Source: Chondrosia reniformis | Taxonomy: Eukaryota; Porifera; Demospongiae; Chondrillida; Chondrillidae | NCBI GenBank assembly: GCA_947172415.1 | Contig: OX359190.1 | Location: forward strand, 1,054,001 to 1,118,000 | DNA length: 64,000 nucleotides | Direction of reading: 5' to 3' | In this document: one piece after another, positions 34,660-46,600 of the stretch | How the letters are laid out: every line of letters begins with the position of its first letter | How positions within the stretch are numbered: position 1 is the first letter of the stretch | The notes under the pieces: model-generated | What the model was told of the DNA's origin: nothing | What the model saw: the letters and a program-made list of their open reading frames with translations, nothing else | Databases searched by the model: none | Made by a program: the position numbers and the translations under genes

Positions 34660-37600
34660 TTAGCAGTCAAAACTATCAGTTTTAGTCAAACTGGTCTGAC
34701 TGTGCCCAATGATGAAAGGTTGACCAGAGGTAGTCGACCATCTTCTTGACACCTCTGGTTTGGAGGAGGTGCTGCGGATGGTGGAAGGTGTGTTGGAACG
34801 TCTCGGATCCTTCTCATTGATGGACCCCAGGACAAAGTTGAGAGAGCCTTGGGACAGTCTACTGTCTCTTTTAGTTTCCCTAGGGGAAAACCCTTCTGGT
34901 GTTGGAGGTAATTGCTGAGACAAATAACTATCACATCTCTGATCACGAGGTGATGAATATCTTATATAGTGGGTGGAGCCTTGGGAGAGGGTACTTTCCC
35001 TCTTAATATCTCGTACTGGACTAAAAGTAGGGGAGTTTTGAGACAGATTTGAGAAGGGCTTTTCCCTCCTAATGACTATATCAGGATAGTCTGAAGTTTG
35101 AGACATTGGAGCAACTCCCATTTTATAGTTTTTATCTGGTGACTGTTGAAGGTTGTCCTTAAACTTGTCGTACTCCCAGTTGGTGATGGGTGTCTCAGGA
35201 GTCCCACAAGAGCTCTCTGCAAGGTTGAGGTCAGTAGGGAGGGACACTGCACTATCTGATGAGTTTTGGAGATCTGCCGGTTTCCTCAACAAGCCAGTCT
35301 CATTGTCAGTTTTTAGGTTCAAATTTAAGAGTGGAGGCTTTTCGTCTTTGTTTTCCATACTCTGGTTACTCCCTTTTACACTAATTGGAGCATTCTCCCC
35401 TCCATCATCAAAGGCATTGTTGGGCTTTTGAACACCATTTGGAACTGATCCATTTGCAGATTTGTTGTTTCCGTTGGACGAGGAATGGTAGCCAGTGTAT
35501 GAATCTCCAAAACCTTGCTTACTATTTCTGTTTTGTCTCCATTTGCATATGAAACAGGCAAATATTCCAATTAACACACCTTGAAAAGGACAAGATTGGA
35601 AACACATTAAAATGGTGTATGATGAGTGGTATATTCAGAATTTCATTGCTACAAGAAATATTGTATCAAATGTCTACTTTAGTGAAAGCCACACTAAATA
35701 ACCAACCCAGTAGGTGAGCACTTAAAAACAGCCATAAAATTGAGGTCCCAATTTATTGTAAATGGTATTTTCTCAATAGCTATATCTGATGATTATACAT
35801 TTCATGTATTACTGTACGTTACTGTGGAGCTGATGTTTCCTTTGAATGAACACTGATCACATGACATACTCACCAACAACAAGTCCTATGATCACTCCAA
35901 TACCTAATGGCCACCAATCAATCTCATCGTCACCATCTCCTGCTACTACAAGCTCCTCAGTTACCTCTATATTACAAGATCCAGATAACATACCATCATA
36001 ACTAATATATAAAACTACATTAAAATAATAATTCCTTCTTACGGCCTCGAATATATCTTTTGGATGGTACATCTTTCAACTTGTTGAGTGTCTAACAGTT
36101 TTGGCATTTTGATCTCGAGTGTCTTCATCAGCGACTGAGAGATACCATAGAATACCAAAACCTACATCTTCGGATGCTCAACAAGTCTAAAGATGTTCCA
36201 TCCAAAATATAAAACTACTTGTAACAACATCAGTGTTACTGTACCCCCAACAGACATACAAGTGTATTAGTAGAATAAAACAGTAAACAGTAAATGTTCC
36301 CTCAAAACAGGTAATGTGATATTTGGCTAACTTGGTGTCGGAGTAGCTGTGGCTTGAATTACTGTTGTTGATTTAGCTGTTGTTGTGAGGCTGTTAGGTT
36401 CTGTTCTAGTAGGAGGAGGAGGAGTGCCACCACGACCTACAGAGAGAGAGGGGAAGGGGTGGATTAGACAATGGAACTAGACTGAACTGGAATGTGGAGA
36501 GGTGAGGTAGGGAGGTGAGGTGGAGAGGGTGAAATGGGAGGCTGAGATGGAGGGACTGCAGAGAGGGTGCATTACACAGCACAAGCGTGATTCCCTACCT
36601 GCACAGATACCTTCATATCCATTAATTAAACCTTGAAATAGGAAACTAGGATCAGTTGAGCTGAAAATAAAAACAAAGTTACTCTATATACCTCTAGGAA
36701 GGTCAACATTATTCTTAAAAAAATATGCCAATTTATCCATAAAGAAATGAAAGAAATACAATATATGTACAATATAATCTAGCACACCATTTTTCTTACA
36801 TGCTACATCTACGTAAAGGCCTATAGGGAACTAAATCTAGTGAGAACTTTGTATGAGGATACAAGAATCTTCTTCTCCTTCTCTACTGGGGCTTCGTGTA
36901 TTACAAAATTGGCAGAAGAATATTCATCAACCATTTATTAACCAAATACATACATACTAGCTATAAAGTATGTAAGACTAAAATGTATACATAATTAAAA
37001 CAAAATGGCTACTCATAAGTACTGACCTACTGATGGAGACACACTTATTCTGTTTGAAGTCGTATGCACAGTGTGGATCTAGACTAGTCACACAAGAAGA
37101 GCAGCCATCGTAAAGAGTACAGTCATCAGTGTCAATGAGGTACAGTCCACCTTCCGCTGATATGTACATCTTGGTCTCCTGTAAGTACCACAACCACAGG
37201 ACAGTCACACTTAGTGAAGACTTGTACATTCAAATAGTACTTAGTAGAGTGTGCAACATGAATATTCCAAATGATCATGGAAAAGATAAATAAATGTCAA
37301 CCTTGCGAGTAACAGTTAAAGCAAAAAGCATTGTATGACAATTTTTTACATTATTAACTAAAATGTTCATTTCTGTTGACATTTAAGGGTCACATAATCT
37401 TTTAGTTACAAACGATAGAATATTACTCAAATTACTCATTGTGTTATTCTAGTTGCTGCGATTACGCTCAGTAACTCTCAATAATCAGTACCCTCTACAC
37501 AGCAATGAGATTTTACAGTACTACTCTAAACACTTACATTAACAAGTTTCATTCTCTTTCCTTCAAAAGAGTCATAATTACTCCCTCCTTCCTCCCCAGT

Positions 37601-40600
37601 AGGGAGGTTCATCTTGTAGCTGACATGACTGGCCTTTGCTTCCCCTCTTTCAGTACTATAAGTCAGCTTGTACAAGTACAGCTTCTTCTCAACTACAAAA
37701 CAACATTTATAAAGCGATGAGAAAGCAGTAGAGAGATGGTTGTAATTTGGTATAGTAGACCAATCTCAACTGATGAAATGTCACAAAATGTGTCACTTTG
37801 TAAACCAGTAGCTCTGACAGTATTCCAATGACACAAAATTCAGAGAATCATTCACACCTCCCTAATGTATTACATATATGTACAGTGGATCTTAATAATT
37901 CACTGTTTCCAATGTGTTTTCCCAAACTCCACATTTCAACTCATTTTGGTGTAAACAGAGCTTTGAGTGTGAAGGGCAGTTATTGTGACAAGTCAACTTA
38001 CATTTGTGTGTGCTCAGAGCATAGACAATTGTGTACTTCTTTGAATCCAAACCTGTTGCCGTGCCAACCACTACACGTTTCAGCCTAACAGATTTAAATC
38101 AACAAACTTTCTGAAGATGACTTTTAAGAGTAATAATGTTTTATATGCTGTACACACACACAATTAAAGGCACTGTTTACTGTGATATAGAGTATGAATC
38201 ACCTTTCTCCGTCAGCTATCAAATGAGTAGCAGACTTTAGAATGGACTCTTCGTTAGTAACAACTGCTTTAGACAAAGTTACATCTGTAATTTGGTCCAT
38301 TGTACGATTGACTGAAGTCTCGCACTAAAAGTAAATTGAAGGTGATACTAATAAGACATGCCATACAGTACTATACACATTATAGACTTTGAATATCACT
38401 AATGGGATTTCTAGATGAGCGATAATTAAGGCGTCCAGTGAATACAACTTACAGTAACAGATGGTCCATTGACTGATTCACCAGTTTTAAAGTTGTGCAG
38501 TTCCTCAGACTCCAAAGCCGTTACAATCTTCTCCACGTCAAACACACAAATAGCTGAAGAGGATACAACTTGTTTTCCATGCGGATGGGACATCTGGAAT
38601 GTAGTGTATATCATTGGCTTCATAACCTTTTGATCCAAACTTGCCTCCTCCACATAAACAGCGTTAACTGAAGACAGAAATAAAAGATAATGTTTGAGGT
38701 GGTTCATCTTCAGTCTCCTGAGCATCTAGAGAATCCTCTATATGAGTAGTGAGTTGGATATACAGAGCAGGGCTTACCCTATATCATCATCACTACACTC
38801 TGGATATTACTGTAATGATGATGATATCAATGCTTTTACGTAGATCAGCTTTAAATCTTAAAGTTTCCTTATTTTTCCAGGGCTTACCTATATAAGGAAA
38901 TACGTAGTGCTGGTTGAGATCCCCTGGAGAAGAGGCATTGCAAACGAGTGTGGTCTTCACAAAGGACCGGAACACCTTCAGTGTCAGCCTGTCATCGTAT
39001 ATGCCAATGTCATCCTACAACAGAAGACAAGTTGAAACAGTTCCCTCACAGCACCTAACAGAGTCACTAGCTTAGTAGGCTCCTCCCACAGGAAATGGAT
39101 CTGGTAGGCTCCACCCAAAGGAAATGGATCTGGTAGGCTCCGCCCAAAGGAAATGGATCTGGTAGGCTCCGCCCAAAGGAAATGGATCTGGTAGGCTCTG
39201 CCCAAAGGAAATGGATCTGGTAGGCTCCGCCCACAGGAAATGGGTCTGGTAGGCTCCGCCCACAGGAAACAACCATAACACATGTAACTGTTGTCTGGCT
39301 TTCTCTGCGGTAGTGATGGCTTACCTTACACACTCTACCAACTCTGGACACCACTTGCCACTTCCTTTCGATGGCCTTCTCCCAAAAGAAGATGTACATG
39401 TAGTCACCCATTTCCAGAATGTTGGCAAAACCAGCGTTATTGAACCAGAACCTCCTCTCCAGATCAGCGTTCAGCCAAAGAACTTTAGAGCGGTCCAGAG
39501 CAAAGTTTGTTCTGTCAAACCAGATGGAATTGGCTATATCGGATTCACTTATGCTAACACTCCAAAACTCATTGTCTCCTGCAGGTACAGTAAAGATCAT
39601 ACAAGAACAGATAAGTTGTGCAGAAAATATAATTCAGTGTTGCCAGTAGAAATTGCAGAAAATGGTACATCAACTAAAATTGATTTTTTTTCCTAGTTAA
39701 ACATCTTTCTCAACAGACCTTAGGAAATTTGCGTACCAAGTTTGAGTGAAAGTCTCTTCTTTATGAAGGAGATACGGTCGATTAAAAATATCCTACCTTT
39801 TTTATAAAATATACGACAGCCATTTTTCGATAAATAACTGTGTAATTTCTATCAGCAACCTCATATATATAATCCCAAATTAAATATATATCATGTAAGC
39901 ATGGCCTACGTGTTACAAAACTATTGCACTGCATAGACAAGTGAGTTTAACAGGTACATAATTACTGTATATACTCAATGTATGACCTTTGACCTCCGTA
40001 CCTTCAACAAAGGTCTCCACTGGAATGAAGTTGTAATACGAAGAGAACCCACTTCCGACCTTCTCTCGGATGAGTTGATTGAGGTTTGAACGCTGTAGAC
40101 ACATTAGAACAAGAAGAAGTTGAAGAAAACGAATAATTGTCTATTTTCATTGCTACTGCCTACCCTAGGGGTGGGGGGAGGGGAGGTGTTACTATACCTC
40201 AGGGCTAGTTGGTGGAGTAGCATCTACTGAAATATGCATCATTGCAGCAGGGGAGGAAATTGTGTATTAATCATGTGATAATCATGTGACATCCTTACAT
40301 TTCTGTATCCACAGATTGGGAGGTGTGTATTAGCCGTGCAATACAGAACAGTCTCATTGATGGGAACGCTAGCACCAGTGATACTCTTCACGGTGATGCC
40401 AGTCGAATCAGATTGGGGCAGCAGTACCAGCATCACATCAACATGACAATAAGAGGGAATCTACATATATGGAACCAACATGTGTGATAGTCAAACCACA
40501 AGTATTGTATTTGGTGGGTACTCATGCAGCTCCTTGGTGCTTTATGATTTGATGAATTTGATGACCGAAACAGGTACAACTATCTATCACTGTTCCCAAC

Positions 40601-41748
40601 CACAATGGATCTAGATATATGAGACTGCCATATATAGACTCACGAGCTCTGGTTGAGAACGTAAACTCTTCTTACATTCTTCAATTTGATCGGAAAAGTG
40701 AAAATTTCTATTATCTGTATCTGTGAAATTGTTTGGTAAATCTACAGACTGAGAGAAGATAGACTATTCACAAGTGGCCACTATGGAGAGGTGGTCACAT
40801 TAGAGAGGTGGTAGCACTAGAGAGGTGGTCACATTAGAGAGGTGGTCACACTAGAGAGGTGGTCACATTAGAGAGGTGGTCACATTAGAGAGGTGGTCAC
40901 ACTAGAGAGGTGGTCGCACTAGAGAGGTGGTCACACTAGAGAGGTGGTCACACTAGAGAGGTGGTCACACTAGAGAGGTGGTCACACTAGAGAGGTGGTC
41001 ACACTAGAGAGGTGGTCACACTAGAGAGGTGGTCACACTAGAGAGGTGGTCACACTAGAGAGGTGGTCACTAGAATGCGTAGGATCACATGGAACATGGT
41101 GATTTCAAATCCTTAGTTCTACACTTATTTTAACAACACAGGAGAATGTACTATAATGGTGTCAGTTCTGTTATGTGCAGAGGGAGGAGGTGCTGCTGGA
41201 ATAACAATGACAAAGAGAGTCAGATCAACCTTCAACTCTCAACAAACAAGAAAGTAGAAGAGACAAAGGACCAGAATAGCAAATGGAAGAACATGGACAT
41301 GTACGTACGTACGCATGTGGACAAATCTAACAGAATGTCTTCAGGGTGGATGTGTGAGGCTGATAAATAATTTAACATTCTGTATTCAAGGAATGGAAAT
41401 GATTTGGGAAAATTTACTTCCCCCAAGATCTTAAAGAGAATTTTTGCCTTTTTTCCCTGAAACCCTCTAATGGAGAAACAAAGTCAAATTCCTATGATTG
41501 GTCGTAATAGGTTCCAATTCTCACTGAGGAGACTTCTGGTACTGTGCAATACATGAACATTCCAACCACTTCCTTTTAAATACCAGCTTAGCCTAGTCGT
41601 TGTCATAGTTATCAGTTGCCATGACAATACTCGTACATTCACAGTATATATACGTATGTACATAATAAAATGCAAATAAATGTAAAGTAAAAGGAAACTC
41701 ACTTGAATTATTTGTGACAAATCCGAGGAATACTCCACCAGTTTGTAT
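34660..41748 (-). CDS. SemaB: transmembrane semaphorin, paralogue of SemaA
   Basis: Fifteen exons keep one frame: 41703-41748, 40644-40741, 40299-40460, 40002-40092, 39325-39578, 38888-39014, 38453-38667, 38203-38324, 38002-38084, 37538-37692, 37027-37178, 36599-36660, 36332-36436, 35874-35966, 34660-35579; about 894 residues as far as seen. Domains are as in SemaA: Sema, PSI (CSSCVTSLDPHCAYD), Pro/Thr linker, one membrane helix, Ser-rich tail ending SFDC. It differs by 234 bases where SemaA has one exon: here there are two exons with a 183-base intron (donor GTGAGT, acceptor TGTAG), adding SLRSQPEL and IPSYCHVDV. The signal-peptide exon is not identified. Confidence 0.87.
36058..36210. mobile_element. 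foldback (MITE-like) element in SemaB
   Basis: Same element as 9509-9666, at the equivalent intron position, so it was present before the segmental duplication. Its arms pair GATGGTACATCTTTCAACTT with AAAGATGTTCCATC and CTCAACAAGT. Confidence 0.6.
36785..36890 (+). repeat. dispersed short repeat, copy 2
   Basis: It matches the copy at 10240-10360 (CATGCTACATCTACG, AAGGCCTATAGGGAACTAAA, GAGGATACAAGAATCTTC). It sits at the same intron position in SemaB, so it predates the duplication. Confidence 0.5.
39072..39265. repeat. 29-base tandem repeat in a SemaB intron (7 copies)
   Basis: Units of TAGGCTCCGCCCAAAGGAAA followed by TGGATCTGG. Most copies have CCCAAAGG where SemaA has CCCACAGG, so the arrays have been homogenised separately. 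Confidence 0.85.
40782..41072. repeat. 17-base minisatellite in SemaB intron 1 (about 17 copies)
   Basis: Same AGAGAGGTGGTCACACT unit as in SemaA, but longer and more uniform over its second half. Confidence 0.85.
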
Positions 41749-43626
41749 CTGCAGAAATACAATTGTATACATACACATATGTACGTACACAAATACATAT
41801 TAAAGTAAATACGTATATACATTTATATTAATTACAGTGCAAAATAAAGTAGTATAGTTTTAGATCCTCAATTCAATACAGATCAACCTTTGCACTATCT
41901 GAGGAAACAGTGCATACAAGTTCTTATTAATAAACCTCTACTATACTAGCCTTAGTACTGAAATCCAACCACTTTGGAAGTGATTAAAGTTAATTTTACT
42001 AAATGGAGCACTTCATTTATATCTATTTTGCACAATTTAGGAATAACAGTTTTGTATTTGAGTGACAAACCTCAGTTGTTATGTACACATGCAAAGGAGT
42101 CTGCACTAATCACATATACATATTGAATATGTCATATAAAGTAATGTATACGTATATACAATTCGTACACATGCACATAAACCTGTATAAATACTATGGT
42201 TAGAGTGATATGGATTATACAGTAGATACAACATTTGTACTTGTTGCCCACAAAAATGAAATGTTAGTGGAAGGGGGAGGGAGTTCATGACTGCTCGCCT
42301 TGATGAAGTAATATGCTGACATAATAACAAATTCTACACTGGCATGACAACCAATATATTTACACAGTGTAAGTGAAGAATTTCAAACATTAGACCAGTC
42401 ACCCTTCAAATTGTAAGGGTGCCACTTTGATATCATGAAACTAAATTAGGTCACTGAAAAGTCTGTGGGCCTATTTCACTTATTGAATATATCAACCACT
42501 AAGGAAAACTATTTAATTAAAGCTTCATATTTAATAGGACTTCAGTCCCACAGGCAAGACTTCATTGTTTAGTGCAATAATGTTCCTTTTCTGTTTCTTT
42601 CTTCTTCATATGAGGATGATTATAAGCACTTGTGGTTTGATTATCACTTGTCATGCAGTGATGGGTTGCATCTAGTCAATTTTGAAATCTAATAATGTAT
42701 ATGAGTAATACATATTTTCTTTATATGCTATATTTACATGGATTAAATTAATAGGATTTCAGTCCACAGGAAAGGGTCCTTTAAGTAAGTTACTTTTTTT
42801 CTATTCATTACTCTTTCCTTCAAAGAGAGTAATAATTATTCCCTTCTTCCTCCCCAGTAGGGAGGTTCATCTTGTAGCTGACATGACTGGCCTTTGCTTC
42901 CCCTCTCTCAGTACTATAAGTCAGCTTGTACAAGTACAGCTTCTTCTCAACTACAAAACAACAAACATTTATAAAGCGATGAGAAAGCAGTATAGGAAGA
43001 TGGTTGTAATTTGGTATAGTAGACCAATCTAAACTGATGAAATGTCACAAAATGTGTCACTTTGTAAACCAGTAGCTCTGACAGTATTCCAATGACACAA
43101 AATTCAGAGAATCATTTACACCTCCCTAATGTATTACATATAGGTACAGTGAATGTCTATAATTCACTGTTTCCGATGTGTTTTCCCAAACTTCACATTT
43201 CAACTCATTTTGGTGTAAACAGAGCTTTGAGTGCGAAGGGCAGTTATTGTGACAAGTCAACTTACATTTGTGTGTACTCAGAGCATAGACAATTGTTTAA
43301 TTCTTTGACTGTGATAGAAGTTCGTAAATGCTTTTTATTCTTGAATTATCGATGTATACTTTTCCAATTCTCAGACCGTTCCAGTTGATCGAACTTAATG
43401 ATGCAAATTCTATATATACACGCTAACTTTTTGAGACTGTATAATACTTGCCAACAAACCGTGATCGTGGCAGTTCTTGACCACGTGCTCAGAATCCTGA
43501 TCGATTGACAGCCATTTTGTTCCATAAAATTTCCGAAATGAATAGAATACATATACATGTATATACATAAAGTAATGTACAAATTGATAAATGATGTACT
43601 AAATAGTACGTAAACTAAAGAGTTAA
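41749..43626. other. spacer between SemaB and R4, with orphan semaphorin exons
   Basis: It matches 14915-16786. An orphan semaphorin exon lies at about 42815-42950 and a scrap of the preceding exon at 43266-43295. No complete gene is seen. Confidence 0.55.
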
Positions 43627-46600
43627 TTATAAATTGAAAACAAGTGAAAGTTGCTTGTCCTCTTGTAGTTTCTGCAGAATCTCTTCATGTACCGGATACT
43701 TGTCAGATGCATCTTGAAGCACTTTACAAAACAACCTCAATGTCTCCTCTGTACCAGTACTCAGGAGGTGACGGAGAAAGGTTACATTGGATTCTTCTCT
43801 GCTCTTTGCTGCTTTGATTTCATCGTACACCTTGTCTGTAATTAGTGGCTTTCCACCCACTCCCTGGTATAGTTCGTTGACTATGTTGCCAATGGCGAGG
43901 TCTTTCACAAGGAAAACCCAATGTTTGGTCCGTAAGGTCTGCTTCCATCTGCCTCCCTCCCCATCACACTCTCCCGAGTTGGCAGATGGTGTTGGCTGTC
44001 TAACAACTTTAGGTCCTTCAGTACAGGTAGACTGGTCTTTATAGAGAAGGAACTGGTCTCCATCAAATTTCACTTTACCAGCCACGCTCAACTATACAGA
44101 AGAAGATATAAAAATCAATAAATTACTTGTGTCCAAAGAATAACAATTAGCATATTAAATAGAGTCAGTAGCAATGTAAAATATACAATCAATAATTGTT
44201 ACACTCGTAATAAGGTCTATTTTGTTGAATACATAATATTATGAAACTTACATTGGTGTTGCTGTCCTGTTCCTTAGCAACCCAAACAGACTCTCTTGGA
44301 GTTAGTCCAGTCATCTTGTTCAGTCTGGTACACAGACCTGTTCTCTGGTTGTCACTCTCAAATCGCAGAAGATGCAAACTGGATCCCTCACAATTCTGGT
44401 GACTGCAAATGACACCATCCTCTAAAGTAGCCTTTTGGGTGAGAAACTCACTTCCAAAAACAGCTTTGCTTATAAAAGCAATTTGCTCTGTCATTTCCAT
44501 TCTGATACACCTGCAGAGCTCTGTCAAAGAGGGACCAAGCTGAGAAACGTACTGAGGAACCAGCAGTTGGAGCTGAATGAGGTCCTCCTTCTGGGAAAGG
44601 ACAATGTGGGCATTTTCTTGGGAGAAATAGAATTGTGTACTGTCAGATTGACTGGGACAGTACCTCCACTGGCTTCCACTGATGTATGCTTGCTTGATCT
44701 GCTGATCTTCAAGAGCTTGTCGGTTGCTTGCAATGTCTACGGCCAGTCTGTGGAATAGACCAGTTGGTATGCAGGTGTACCTCTGATATTCAAATGCTGA
44801 ATGGAATGAGAAAGTGAATCCCAAAGTGGCCACAGATGGTTCGGGGAGATTAATTTCCCTTTCAGGAAGGGCTGCTGGAATGAAGTAGTGTGTCTTCTTT
44901 TTTGTCACTTTGGCTGCAATACCTATTTTTACCAGGACCTCCAGAAGCCATCTTGTTGGAATATCAGCATTGATACCTAGCTGTTGGAACAAATCTTTAG
45001 AAGTTGCTTCAGGAATTTCTCCACTTTTCTTTAAGTTACGTAGCTCTGGACTTGAAGATTCACTTTGGCCATATTGGACTGATAGCACTTTGGACATTTC
45101 CTTGTACAGAAAGGTCGCATCTGTACAGATCCACTGCTCTTTGTACTCACTCAGGTCAAAGTACACATAGAACCCAAGACTGTGAAACAGGTTCAGTAGT
45201 ATAAGGAGCTGTCCATCAGCATCTACAGCTTGGATAAATTGGCATCGGATGCAGAACTCTTTCAGTTCTGTGAGCTTCCACATCTTCTTTTTCACGTTAG
45301 ATGTGATTAGTTGCAGGCAGAACCAAACTTTGGGAACTTTCAATGTTAATCGATTCTTGGTATCTGAAAGTAGAGAGCGAAGAACATTTACAGCTTTACG
45401 AGTGTGCTCCTTCAGTTTGCTGTCTCCCTGTAGCTGACTGTCCACTACAAAGTAGCTACCAGCACCTTTGTAGGCAACCTCTTTTGGGGGAATACCCTGT
45501 TGCTGTCATATGGCTTGTCGTCCATTTCTTCTAGAACCTTCTTGTTGTGGTCCAGTAGAGCTCTCTCAGCTTCAGGATCTTCGGGAAGAAGGGAAAGGTG
45601 AGTGCCAACAAGGAAAATGCGAAGTTGGGGCTCATTAGGCATGTCAAATGCTTCCAACTGCCGCTTGCTCTTCATTGACATTGTGTAGGCAGCTGTAATG
45701 GACTCCTTCATCAATTCCCAGGTTGAACGGCTGTTGGCACTCTCCACTTCAGTGACTCCATCTTGACAGTATGCATTGATGTACGGATCTGTCAACCTCT
45801 CCGAAGCTTTAAAGACATGCAGAAAGTTGCAGGGAAAGTCCAGTAGGAGTGGAATGACATTCTGAAAGGAGGGCTGGCCTCCTGTGTCCAAGAGGTAAAT
45901 GAACGTGCACTGCTTTTCATCAAATTCTGCTTCAGTGGAGATATTGTGCTTCTGCAGGAAGCTGTCCCTGGCTTGTACTAGCAGCTCCAGTGGGTCTTGT
46001 ACTGCTAAAGCCTCAGTGGTATCATGGCTTGGAGGAGGAGGGGTTATGGAGGTTTCGGTTGGTAGCTTGATCGTCTTACTGGCTACCTCGGTTGTCTTGG
46101 CAATATCATCAGGTAAAGTGGTATCATCAGATGTAGCCTGTGGAAGAGGGGCAGGTGGGGTCTCTAGAGTGCCGCCTGGAAAGACCTCCCTTTCCTCCAT
46201 TTTAATCTTTGAAATAAGCTGCCCTAGCTTTTCATCTGTTAAAACTTTCCAGGAAGAACCAACTGCAAAACATTTAATGACATCAAACTCCTCTTCCTTC
46301 CCCTGACCTTCCTCCCCCTGGTATCTCTCCTCCTCCTCTTCAAATCCTGTCCTAATAGCTTGCTCCCCAGTAATGGTGGCCACTTCAGGAGCTTCCAGCA
46401 CTCCAGTGCTAGTTTTGTCTTCTCTTGCTGTGTTGTGGAGCAGGTAGTGCTTCAGTGAGGTTTTACCAACACGTGAGCCTCCTGTGAAGATTGCACGGCT
46501 AATATTCACTTCAACTGAACCATGTCCTTCTATGGCTTCTTCATACCACTTTGGTTCCTGCATAGTATACCAAGAAGAGATACGTAGCTATCATAGACAA

